Origin: Aphrocallistes beatrix
Lineage: Eukaryota; Porifera; Hexactinellida; Sceptrulophora; Aphrocallistidae
Reading direction: 5' to 3'
Length of the DNA: 64,000 nucleotides
Assembly (NCBI GenBank): GCA_963281255.1
Contig: OY725506.1
Span: forward strand, 1-64,000
Shown here: one piece after another, positions 44,675 through 56,188 of the stretch
Numbering within the stretch: position 1 is the first letter of the stretch
Layout: the number at the start of each line of letters is the position of its first letter
Position numbers and translations under genes: made by a program
The notes under the pieces: generated by a model
Databases searched by the model: none
What the model was told of the DNA's origin: nothing
The model's input: only the letters and a program-made list of their open reading frames with translations

Positions 44675-46153
44675 CTAGTTGCAACGGAAGAGGTGCATCA
44701 CGAAGTCGAAGTCGTGGACGTGCTGGTTGTAGAAGTACGTCCGCGCGGGGTAGCTGGTGCCGACCCGGCCCGGCCCAGCGATCAGCAGACCGGTGGCGAG
44801 GGACATGATGTTGGTCTCCACGAGGAAGGCGAATCCATGGTCCCGCACCAGCTTTCCCTCGTGGCTGAGCAGTTCCGGCGGCTCCACGCGTCCAATGAAC
44901 GCCTTGTCCCGCAGAATGTCCTCGATCTCGGCGTACTTGGCGCGCACGGCGTCCCGGTCGGGGAAGTCGACGTACTCGGGCGCCGTGATGAAGGCGAGGC
45001 GGTTGGGGTACTCCGCCACGAACCACCAGCGCGCGAAGTTGGACAGCTGCTCCATGCAGTCGGAGGTGTTGCTGCGCTCGCGCATGATCAGCTGCAGGTC
45101 CACGTACATGGACACGTAGTCCTTCGGGTACAGCCCCCACGCCTCCAGGAAGCGCGCCGTGTGCTCCGAGACCTGGCTCGAGACCGGCACGGTGAAGGGC
45201 GGCCGGCACTTGGAGGTGTAGCGGTTCGTCACGTCCAGGAATGTGGCTTTGGCCCCCTCGGACTTTGGCGCCTTCATTCCGTTCCAGTTCGCGAGTACGA
45301 GCGTCTTGTGCTTGCCGGTCAGGCCGAGGTAGGAGGCGAATTGCTTGCGGGAGACCGGCATATTCGCGTCCACGCAGAGCGCGCGCTCCGTCCGGAATTC
45401 CCGCCCGGTGTAGAGCGTGAGTTCGCGCGCCACACAGCGCGCCAGCGGGTCCAGGTACTTGCCGCAGTCGCGCGCGTAGTTGCGCGGGCCTTCCGAGGGG
45501 AAGAGCGAGTCCCGCGCGAAGGAGCCGGCGGCCGAGCTGGGGAAGGTGACCACGTCGTCCGAGTAGACGAAGAAGGCCAGCACCAGGGCGGAGGGCGCCG
45601 AGCGGACGGCGGAGAAGTTGGCGAAGGGCGGCAGCCGGAAGGAGTCGAGGAAGAGGTTGGTGCGGTCGATGTCGAAGTAGTGCGAGAGCGGCAGGGAGTG
45701 GTTGTACGCGGCCAGGCAGTGGAGCGTGTTGTAGCGCCCGTTCGAGACGGACGGGAGCACGACGCGGTAGCCCACCAACTCAGCGATGCACTCCAGCTCC
45801 ACGAAGTTCTGCACCGCCTCCACGATGCCGCCCTCCGTCTTCAGCGCCATGACCACGCCCTGGCCCTCCTCGCCCCCCCCTCGCCCCCGCGGCACGTCCT
45901 GGACGTCCAGGGGGAGCTTGGGGAAGGATTCGGAGGGGGACAAGACGTCGTCGTTGCCCCCTCCCTCTAGCTCCTCGTCGGCCTCGTACGGGTACTCCCA
46001 GTCAGGGGGGGCGGGGTCTGAAGGGGACAGGTGGGAAGGGGGAGAGGAGAGGAGACCGCCGCTCGTGAGAATATACACCCCCAGACACAAGACCAGCACC
46101 AGCAGGAGATTGTGTCGCCCCCGACACCTCTGTAGCTGAGACAGCGAATTCAT
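44675..46153 (-). CDS. Type II membrane protein, O-fucosyltransferase-like glycosyltransferase (tentative)
   Basis: Single-exon frame, 492 aa from the ATG at 46153. A short cytosolic start is followed by one hydrophobic anchor (HNLLLVLVLCLGVYILTSG), a low-complexity acidic stem, and a globular lumenal part, the layout of Golgi glycosyltransferases. VELECIAELVGYRVVLPSVS followed by SLPLSHYFDIDRTN resembles the first conserved block of GT-B O-fucosyltransferase-type enzymes, and VETNIMSLATGLLIAGPGRV resembles their C-terminal donor-site block. The His-x-Arg usually seen in the middle is not obvious (YVSMYVDLQLI), so donor and acceptor are unknown. No neighbouring gene clarifies its role. Confidence 0.6.
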   Translation of the reverse strand: MNSLSQLQRCRGRHNLLLVLVLCLGVYILTSGGLLSSPPSHLSPSDPAPPDWEYPYEADEELEGGGNDDVLSPSESFPKLPLDVQDVPRGRGGGEEGQGVVMALKTEGGIVEAVQNFVELECIAELVGYRVVLPSVSNGRYNTLHCLAAYNHSLPLSHYFDIDRTNLFLDSFRLPPFANFSAVRSAPSALVLAFFVYSDDVVTFPSSAAGSFARDSLFPSEGPRNYARDCGKYLDPLARCVARELTLYTGREFRTERALCVDANMPVSRKQFASYLGLTGKHKTLVLANWNGMKAPKSEGAKATFLDVTNRYTSKCRPPFTVPVSSQVSEHTARFLEAWGLYPKDYVSMYVDLQLIMRERSNTSDCMEQLSNFARWWFVAEYPNRLAFITAPEYVDFPDRDAVRAKYAEIEDILRDKAFIGRVEPPELLSHEGKLVRDHGFAFLVETNIMSLATGLLIAGPGRVGTSYPARTYFYNQHVHDFDFVMHLFRCN

Positions 46154-46610
46154 CGCTAGCAACGCTGAACAATCTCATACACTGAGTTAGCAGAAAATAA
46201 TTGAGTCACGGACTGCAATTCAATGTTAGGAAAGAGAGCTTTTAATCGTCCAGTGTGAATGGACTCGACTATCTGCGTTAAATAGGATACTGAGAGTGAG
46301 AACGGACAATGAGAGAAGCCTGATTGGTTTGACAGAGTCAGCATATGCGCTGTTGCAAAGTGGACTTGTAAACACAAATAAAACAAACAAAGCCGAGATA
46401 TCAGCTGCATTGTTCAAAACCAAGACAGGCATCACTCTAACTGTCAGTCCCACCTGTCTCCACAACGAAGAACCGCAGTCATACAATCTCGTTTATTAAT
46501 AAGAAATTTGAAATAAAATTATTATTCATTCGCATTCAGTATTGGAGTAGACTAGGCAGTACTAAAACACTAGCGAGGCTAATACTGCATTCCGATTAGC
46601 TGTCTGGTTG
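46154..46610. other. Spacer between the glycosyltransferase-like gene and DERA
   Basis: 457 bp with no supported gene. The ATG at 46153 is preceded by GTTGCTAG/CG. Confidence 0.5.
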
Positions 46611-49600
46611 CTAGGACATTGGCATCTGGTGAATGGCTGCGTATCTCCCAGTTACCTGTAAACAATAACATATATTCATATTTTAACACCTCTGCTAACA
46701 CTCACATTTTCTTGAGATCTCTGTTGGACTAATTATAGCATACAATTGAAAAGTTGGTATTAACGAGGTTCTACTGTAAATCCAATTCCGGCTAACTGCG
46801 TCTATTTATAGTATCTCGTGCGCCGACGAATCAGCTGTTACCTGATGGTACAGCTGTCTCTCAATGTCCCCGAGGAGGGAGGAGGCGCCCATGCGGAAGA
46901 GTTTCGGCTGAGTCCATTCGCTCCCCAGCTCCTCCTTCATGAGGGACAGCCAGGACAACGCCTCCTTAGCCGACCTGATCCCACCTAGATCATAGAGACA
47001 GAAATGGTACAATGGAATGAGTGCCTAGCTCAGCAGTATAGGATTCAGTTCATATTGGTCTCTTTCAAACAGTCAACATTCTTAAACAACAAATAATATC
47101 AAAATGGTAGGAGAACGTGCAACCAGCTGTTTAGCCGTTTAGCTGTTTAGCCGTTCAGCTGTTCAGCCGTTTAGCTGTTATAAACAGAACAGCTGGATGG
47201 GCGCTACTTCCGGGAGCGCCCGAACTTCGCGACACGTCCGGACACCTTCCGTCCGGGCTGGGGGGTGCTGTACCCGTGCGGCTCCTCGGAGATCGAGAGC
47301 GAGTCGTGCGGCTCCGAGAAGGAACTCGAGAAGTGCGAAGTGTCGGACGAGGGCGAGAACGAAAACCGATTGGCTCGCCGCTGGAGGGGCTCGGTGAACG
47401 GGTCCGGGGTGTGGGAGCGGAACCTGGGGCGGCGCTCCATCAGAGGGGAGGGAGGGGACGCCGGCTCCTCGCGCTTAGCGTCGGAGAACTCTCCCAGAGC
47501 CGGGATCAGCGCCTCCAGGGGCCCGGTGTCGAGCACGAGAGAGACGCCGCACTTGAACTCGGACCGGGACCTGTCCAGCCCGGAGATCTTCTCGCGGATC
47601 AGCTTGAGCGTGGTCTGCTGCGTGGAGGCCAGCTCCCGCGAGTCCAGCGTCTCCTCCAGCAGCCGCTGCGTGCGCCGCAGCTTGGCCAGGTCCGAGGAGA
47701 CGGAGTCGCTGTGGGACTTCAGCTCCAGCTCCAGGGCGGAGACGCGCTTCAGCAGCTCCTGCTCGCGCTGGTTCAGCTTCACGCGCACGGCCTGGAAGGT
47801 CCGCTTGATGTCCTCGCGCATCTGCGATAGCACGTACGGAGATGTCCCTGTGTTGGCCGCCATTCAGATTGTGCTGTGTATCTACTGAGCTGTGGTATCT
47901 ACTGTAGCTCTTATATCAGGATAAGATCTTACAAGTGCAGCTCTGTTGTACATACTCTGTATGGCTGTGTAGGAGAGTCATGCGGAGTTGAGAATACTAG
48001 AACTCTGCATTAGTGGTTGCAAGTATCTGATGAGTCTGGAACTGTGTCGGTAAATTGAGTTGAATAAGAAGAGCGTAGGAATGAATAAGTAACCAACATG
48101 CAACAGAATTGAATTCGTATTCTGACCTGACTTTTCTAGAGTTTCAGAAAGACAATGGATGCAAACACTAAAATTAGATAGCCACGCTAATGGTCTGAGC
48201 TATAAATAGACTCACCCGCGGGCTTGAAGCCGACCTTGTAGCCGGTGCGCTGGTAGAACTCGCGGATGGCGCGCACCATGGTGAGGGCCACCGGGAAAGT
48301 GGCGTTCACCGCCTCCTTTCCGGTGCTGGTCTTGATGAAGTCGGAGCCCGCCATCATACACACCACGCTGGCCTTGTAGACGTTGGTGAGGGAGCCCAGG
48401 TGCCCCGTGCCCAGGATCGTCTTCAGCGGGACTCCATCGCAAGCGCGCTTCATCTCACAAACCTGCGAAGGTGTGAAATGAGTAGAATTAACACAATCCT
48501 AAATTTAGAACAAACGAATGTCCATAATAGACAATAACGATAAGACTGAGCTATCTAGAGCTAGGAAGGAGTGTATTAGAGAGCTGAACTTCTCAATACA
48601 ATGGCAGACCAACCAATGAGTTCCCCTTACGAGCTGTTCCACTTCCATATATGGTCACTAACCTCCGCATAGAGCTCCGTCCATCTGCCGGTGAGCACGA
48701 GCGTGCGGTTGATGACGATGTCGATCTCGCTAGCTCCGAACTCGATCGCCGTCTTTATCTCCTCCAAGCGCTGCGCGAGCGGCGTCTGACCTAGGACAGA
48801 TCTAGAATTAGATTCTAAATATAGACACAGCTGTGCTCTCGGGACTTAAATAGAACTGAGTATGAACAGGAATCTACAGAGAATGAGCAGAATGGTATGA
48901 CAGCAATAAACTGAGTCCATATGAGATTTAACCCTGTGCCTCTCAACCTGGCAACCACATCCTCAGATAGGAATTCTATTTCTGTCTCATTGTCCAGTCA
49001 GATTCAGAACTGAGGATGAGACAGGTTGAAAAGCACTGCCATTGCCCGCCTAATTTTATAATAATCTAAGTCTAAATAAGCTCAGAGAGTACTGACAGCA
49101 CATACCGGCGGGGAAACCGGCTGCTACGGAGGCGATCGGGATGGGTCTGGTCAGCTTCATGTCCGAGAACGCCTTCACCACATCCGGGACGCGGCTGGGG
49201 TAGACGCAGACCGCGCCCACCTGGATGTTCAGCTGCTCCACGCCCATCGCCTCGATCAGGTCGCCGCGCACCGGGTCTCTGGCCTTGAAGCAGAGTCTAA
49301 ACGGAAATAGCAAGTGCATAGATCGGTTGCTATGGAGCTGGAAACGATCGAAGCGGTTTCCAAGCAAAATGTATAGGACTAACTCTTAAGGGATTATTGA
49401 ACCGTGCACGACAGACTAAGAAGGCGAATGTGCTAGGAACGGCGGCTGTTCTCACCTGTTGATGTTGCTGGGAGTGTCGTCTCCGTCGAGGGTGGTCAGG
49501 TCGATGCAGGTGACGACTCGGAGCAGCCACGCGGCCTGCCACTCCTTCTTGATGCTCCTCCTGGCCATGTGGCTGTTCGCGCGCCTAATCACAGCTGGCA

Positions 49601-49688
49601 TGTTCACGCGACTGGACTCCACCCAGCCCAGGTCCAGCGGGATCCCGCAGTTCGTGCCTGAGTACGCAGGAGCCTCCAACGAAGCCAT
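46611..49688 (-). CDS. DERA: Deoxyribose-phosphate aldolase (DERA)
   Basis: DERA splits 2-deoxyribose 5-phosphate into acetaldehyde and glyceraldehyde 3-phosphate in nucleoside catabolism (cytosol). Six exons join in phase to 328 aa (human 318): 49688-49456, 49296-49106, 48790-48663, 48462-48216, 46984-46842, 46655-46611. Family blocks are intact: KKEWQAAWLLRVVTCIDLTT, VGAVCVYPSRV, FGASEIDIVINRTLVLTGRW, the Schiff-base lysine in SDFIKTSTGKE, the second active-site lysine in GFKPAGGIRSAKEAL, and the end VTGRYAA-IHQMPMS. The start codon follows ACTAG/A directly. The intron between exons 4 and 5 (46985-48215) is unusually long and holds another gene on the same strand. Confidence 0.97.
47128..47184. 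repeat. 8-bp tandem repeat in the DERA intron
   Basis: Alternating AGCTGTTT and AGCCGTTT/AGCCGTTC units, about seven copies, lie just downstream of the nested gene's stop. Confidence 0.9.
47204..47863 (-). CDS. Coiled-coil protein nested in a DERA intron (TRIM-type BBC-like)
   Basis: Single-exon frame of 219 aa. Residues about 10-130 form a coiled coil (DIKRTFQAVRVKLNQREQEL, then LLKRVSALELELKSHSDS) that resembles the B-box C-terminal region of TRIM proteins, including a following VSLVLDTGPLEALIPALGEF strand. No RING or B-box is present. The last third is Ser/Pro/Arg-rich and probably unstructured, ending KFGRSRK. GC-rich codon use matches real exons nearby, and the frame lies wholly inside a DERA intron. 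It may be an independent gene, a retrocopy fragment of a TRIM gene, or an alternative DERA exon; the ATG and stop favour a separate gene. Confidence 0.58.
   Translation of the reverse strand: MAANTGTSPYVLSQMREDIKRTFQAVRVKLNQREQELLKRVSALELELKSHSDSVSSDLAKLRRTQRLLEETLDSRELASTQQTTLKLIREKISGLDRSRSEFKCGVSLVLDTGPLEALIPALGEFSDAKREEPASPPSPLMERRPRFRSHTPDPFTEPLQRRANRFSFSPSSDTSHFSSSFSEPHDSLSISEEPHGYSTPQPGRKVSGRVAKFGRSRK
47864..48215. other. DERA intron sequence upstream of the nested gene
   Basis: About 350 bp, AT-rich, with no TATA box I would trust. It must contain the nested gene's promoter if that gene is independent. Confidence 0.4.
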
Positions 49689-49836
49689 TCTAGTCTTGTA
49701 AACAACAACAACAACAACAACAAGTAAATAACTAGGCTAACTTGGTAACCAAAACAGGAGATCGGAATGCATAAAGGTGTACTCGGTTTATCAGTAGGGA
49801 GGTGAGTCAATTAAAATAAACAATAATAAATATAGT

Positions 49837-52109
<2,273 letters not shown>

Positions 52110-52296
52110 GGAGATCGGATACCTGGCTAGACCATGGGAAAGCTTGGATAGCAACGAATGAGTCAGAAAGGAACGCACCCGAATCGGATAGTGCAAACAG
52201 TTCAAAAAATTTTAACACAAAAGAATAATTCCAACATCGAAACTACAAAGTCTTTCATTCAATTATAAATAGCAACAAACACAAACAATAACAAAT

Positions 52297-52785
52297 TCAT
52301 TCCTTCTCCAGTCCTTGCAGGGTGACGACGATGGTGCGGCTGCCGGCGTGGTCGCGGTGCTCGTTCATCCAGATCCCCTGCCAGGTGCCCAGGTTCAGAG
52401 CTCCGTCCGAGATCGGGATACTCACGCTGGCGCCCATCAGAGCGCACTTGGCGTGCGCGGGCATGTCGTCCCTCCCCTCGACCGTGTGGCAGTACTTGGC
52501 CTCCTCGGGGACCACCCGGTTGAGGACGGTCTCCATGTCCTGCCGCACGTCTCCGTCCCAGCACTCGTTGAGAGAGAGACTGGCGGAGGTGTGCTTGATC
52601 GTCACGTGCGCGAGTCCCACCGAGATGAGCGAGATCTCCTTGATGCCGCGGACCTCGTCCGTTATCACGTGCACGCCGCGCTTTTTGGCGGGCAGCGAGA
52701 TCGTCTTCTGACACCAGACACTCCTGCCCGCCTTCAGCGCACTCCCAGCTCTGCCCGCCATCCAATGAGATCGACTAATCAACAT
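52297..52785 (-). CDS. YjbQ/UPF0047 family protein
   Basis: Small beta-fold protein found in all domains; bacterial members have weak thiamine-phosphate synthase activity and the cellular role is unsettled. Single exon, 162 aa from the ATG at 52785 or 154 aa from 52761. Conserved blocks: VTIKHTSASLSLNECWD, DDMPAHAKCALMGASVSIPI, then GALNLGTWQGIWMNEHRDHA with RTIVVTLQG. The putative ligand residues (His in HTSAS, Asn-Glu, Asp-Asp, His in PAHAK, Glu in NEHR) are all there, so the fold should be intact. The STK33-like ATG lies 187 bp downstream on the same strand. Confidence 0.94.
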   Translation of the reverse strand: MLISRSHWMAGRAGSALKAGRSVWCQKTISLPAKKRGVHVITDEVRGIKEISLISVGLAHVTIKHTSASLSLNECWDGDVRQDMETVLNRVVPEEAKYCHTVEGRDDMPAHAKCALMGASVSIPISDGALNLGTWQGIWMNEHRDHAGSRTIVVTLQGLEKE

Positions 52786-53109
52786 TCCACAGCGTAATCA
52801 CGGAATTAATTAAATGGTTGGAGTTCTTTTAACGAGAATTCCAAACCATTTCCAGTAACGCTTTTCTTGAAAATAATCAAGATATTTTTGATGATTAAAC
52901 TTTAGCAGAAATTAATTCTCAAAAATGATAGTAATTAATTAATCACAGCAATTGATGACTAACAAAGTATTTCTGTTTATATTTACTAATTAGACACTGA
53001 GTGTGGTTGGGTGGCAGAGCAGAGAGAGACACGATATCGCTTCGGAACATTCCTAGATACTCAGCTCCTTCATTAGCTTACAGCTTGATGCTACAGCGAG
53101 GATCTCGGG
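52786..53109. other. Divergent spacer, no gene seen
   Basis: AT-rich, between the YjbQ start (minus) and the TATA box of the next plus-strand gene. Confidence 0.5.
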
Positions 53110-53118
53110 TATATATAA
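53110..53118 (+). promoter_or_regulatory. TATA box of the small membrane protein gene
   Basis: TATATATAA 43-51 bp before the ATG at 53161. Confidence 0.6.
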
Positions 53119-53160
53119 TATGAAATAGCCTCAACTTCAAATCTAAACACGAAACAAAGA

Positions 53161-53496
53161 ATGTGGAACGAGATAAAGTCGTCGCATATGGAGACGGTGG
53201 AGCTGACGGTTGGGTTGACACTGCTCGGGATATTCGTCCTGCTGGTGGCAGTGCTCGCATTCCTGGCGTTGCTACTGCTGCGCTACTACAAGCGGATGAA
53301 GCGATTCAATCAGATGTACGGACCCGACAAAAGCTACCGCTCCTACCTCACCCGGGTCTCCAGCTCGGGGTCTTCAGTGGGGCACAAAAGCTACGACGCC
53401 CACTCCATGGACCTGGACGCCATGGAGCGCCACACCGGGACACCCTACACCACCTGCAAGATCGACACTTCACTCAGATACACCAGCTCCATATGA
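53161..53496 (+). CDS. Small single-pass membrane protein, family not recognised
   Basis: Single exon, 111 aa. A short outer N-terminus is followed by one long hydrophobic segment (GLTLLGIFVLLVAVLAFLAL, residues about 18-41), a positive patch (RYYKRMKRF) fitting the inside-positive rule, and a Ser/Tyr-rich tail of about 65 residues (SYRSYLTRVSSSGSS, KSYDAHSMDLD). A TATA box lies 50 bp upstream and ATTAAA at 53521 shortly downstream, so this compact unit looks like a real gene. I do not recognise the protein. Tyrosines in the tail might be phosphorylated; that is inference only. Confidence 0.62.
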   Translation: MWNEIKSSHMETVELTVGLTLLGIFVLLVAVLAFLALLLLRYYKRMKRFNQMYGPDKSYRSYLTRVSSSGSSVGHKSYDAHSMDLDAMERHTGTPYTTCKIDTSLRYTSSI

Positions 53497-53520
53497 TTCT
53501 ATGAGATTTTGTTTTACATA

Positions 53521-53526
53521 ATTAAA
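53521..53526 (+). terminator. ATTAAA poly(A) signal
   Basis: ATTAAA 25 bp past the stop of the small membrane protein gene. Confidence 0.5.
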
Positions 53527-53601
53527 GTTTATTACGTAACGAGTTCCTGGGAGAGTGGGGTAGTGATAAAATATGCTAACAATTGCTACGTGCATTGGAG
53601 C

Positions 53602-54051
53602 CAGGGCCGTAGCAAGCTCATGAAAAGTGGTACGGCCATTCTTGGTGGATCAGACCGATCGTAGCGAGCAACCATATGGGGTCTTGCGGGCTTGCCCGCC
53701 ACAAATATTTTGAACCTTATAGGCTCAAATATCGATATCAGCAGTTCTTATCAAGCAACAATAGTTCATTTTTGTAAATATTAGTGACAAATGTTGTAAT
53801 TATTCCAACATATTACCTAAATTATATCTTGAACATCTGTAAAATCAGGAATGGACTCAGCCATGTTTCAGTTGCAATGTGACAAATATCAAGTACGGGG
53901 GTAGCTAATCTAGCAAGGAAACTATAATATAAATGGGAGTAGACTATTAGGTATTTAGGTTCACTTATTGAATACAAAATCATTAAGATGTAAGGGCCGT
54001 AAAAGTGGTACGGCCATGGTCGTACCAGCCGTACCGGTTGCTACGGCCTTG
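53602..54051. mobile_element. Non-autonomous hAT-type element, 450 bp
   Basis: Left end CAGGGCCGTAGCAAGC; the right end read inward is CAAGGCCGTAGCAACC. A perfect 8-bp target duplication, ATTGGAGC, flanks it (53594-53601 and 54052-54059). CAGGGCCGTAGC-type ends and 8-bp duplications are characteristic of hAT transposons. An AAAAGTGGTACGGCCAT block occurs near both ends in the same orientation. No transposase frame is present. Confidence 0.93.
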
Positions 54052-54059
54052 ATTGGAGC

Positions 54060-56148
54060 TAATGGTGGGACATAGCAGGGCAGTGTCCAAACTAATAAGG
54101 TCTAAGATACCATTAAATTCGCTGTACAGGAATAGGCCGGGGACATATCCTACTGGTTTATTCCGGTCACTACATATTAGCAGTGTTATTCGGTGCTAAG
54201 ACAGGCCCGGCGGAAGCAAACTGTGTTACGGCAAATACTGCACCACTTCCCCAGGTCCTGTGCTGGTTGCTAAAATAGGCGCTATAATGCAATACATTGA
54301 ATAAATTAGAATTAGGCGAATTCCTGCATATTCACATTCACAGGAGAGAGAATATTGATTGGAAGAGCTGCTCTCTTCAAAGGTTGATCTGAAGATATTT
54401 GCATAAGTTTAATTATGTAAGTGGTCAGTATTTACATGTGTGGGTACAGTCATAATCAGCATTAATTATACTAACTAAGAGTAGCCTCATTTCACATGTG
54501 AGTGATATGATTAATCTAACCAGTGTTCCAGCCTCAAAACCTCCCTTCGGTATTACCACCTGATTATCCTACACATGGTTCAGTGGCACGATCTACATTG
54601 AAAGTACACGAACGTAAATGCAGTTGTCAGGTGCAGTCACCATGGAATGTAAATAATTATCTTGAGTCATAATCTTCTCTTACTGAGTATGAGCTGATGT
54701 CCATGTGTCCCTGGTCAGGCTCTGAAACATAGATAGGATTTCCTTGCAAAGAATACAATCAAACTTTCTATCCCTGCACAGTTATATGAATTGCACACCT
54801 TAGCGGATTCTATTCAGTAAGAATATCTGCACAACAGTTAGGAACTACCACTCGACCATGACGACAGTTTGCTGTATAAGTATTGGACCTTTCTTCCCAT
54901 CCATTGCTCCTTAGTCAGACCCTCTCCTCTGCTACCAAGGTTCAGTTATCAAGGACATAATAGTTGATGGAATGTTCTTGGAAACCGCTCAAATGTATGG
55001 AATGTAAATGCGAGACACATATCACATAAATCTAATCGAATCATCACGTACTTACAGGGTCTACTGGAAACTCTATGGAACAGACGCATTGTGCACTGAA
55101 TGGAGGTGAGCATTGAGTTGAATGTGTTACAGCATCTGCAGGATACGTGTTGGTAGGTGTCGTGTGGATGTATCTAGCAATATTATTATATAAGGAACGT
55201 GTGAAAACAGATCTGATGACGTCACTTGTAGTAGCGAGAAAATGTGCTGCTTCAGTACTCATTAGAATCTGCTACTTCACCCAAGCTCTGCTCATAAACT
55301 GTAATTCTGTCTAATGGACAAACCGAACTGAGCGCATTAGAAGAGTCCATGCTTAAGTATTTAGCGAGAATATCTCAGTTCCATTATGCGGCTGAGGGAG
55401 AGAACCAGCTCATTTCTAGGTGGCTAAGTAATCGTTAAGCGAGGATTCCGTCGAATGAATTAATTTAAAGAAGCTCTTCTACTGAGCTCAGAGCTGAATT
55501 GATCACAGTCGCCAATGGAAAGTCTCGAATGTAAATATTTCGCACATCTTAGATGGGAATCGCAATGCTTTATCGATGAACTAATGTTAGGAAACGGAAT
55601 TGATTGACTAAATTTGGGTATGGGTGGCATGGATTCCTCTGTCCAGATGTTGTTGTTCGGAACAGTATCTATTCCCAATTAGTTATCAGCGAACAGTGAC
55701 TTTCTTCTGAACTCCGTAATGTCCAATATTGAAGCTGTGTGGAAAAAGGCTCCCTATTATTACCTCGATTTGCAAGTAGCAATGATCGAATTCAAATATG
55801 AATTAAGATTTCGTGATTGCTATTAACGAAAACTTCGTTAATAATGCAATCACAACGAAATCTTAGTGAGCATTAGTCGATTCAAAAGGGGCGAAAAAGA
55901 ATAATTATATTTTTGCGTTGGATTAGGGTAAACAAGCACAAAAGTATTCAGAAATTCAGAATTCCAGTTTTGAACTCAAATCTCAGTATCTAAGAGCATT
56001 GTCATGGTGATGATGTGAAAGTATTTGGAGAAAGGAACTCAGAGAATGCAAACCAATCCATCGGCGGATAACTGGAACTACGTACTACACAGACTCGTTA
56101 CAGCTCGCTCACAGAGTCTGAGAGTACAGATCCAGCTACAGTAGCGTC
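54060..56148. other. Intergenic, about 2.1 kb, no gene seen
   Basis: AT-rich throughout, with only short chance frames. It contains a hairpin at 55804-55865 (arms TAAGATTTCGTGATTGC and GCAATCACAACGAAATCTTA with a small bulge, then TATTAACGAA/TTCGTTAATA). Confidence 0.6.
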
Positions 56149-56155
56149 TATAAAT
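56149..56155 (+). promoter_or_regulatory. TATA box of the LRR/mucin receptor gene
   Basis: TATAAAT 34-40 bp before the ATG at 56189. Confidence 0.55.
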
Positions 56156-56188
56156 TCAAGAATCACCGGACAGTCTGCAGAATACAGA

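Noticed and set aside
44693-45970. 425-codon frame antisense to the glycosyltransferase-like gene
   Set aside because: GC-rich antisense shadow with no recognisable features; the minus strand encodes the anchored, block-bearing protein.
55044-55262. 72-codon minus-strand frame in the large intergenic region
   Set aside because: Low-complexity AT-rich chance frame with no splice partners or motifs.
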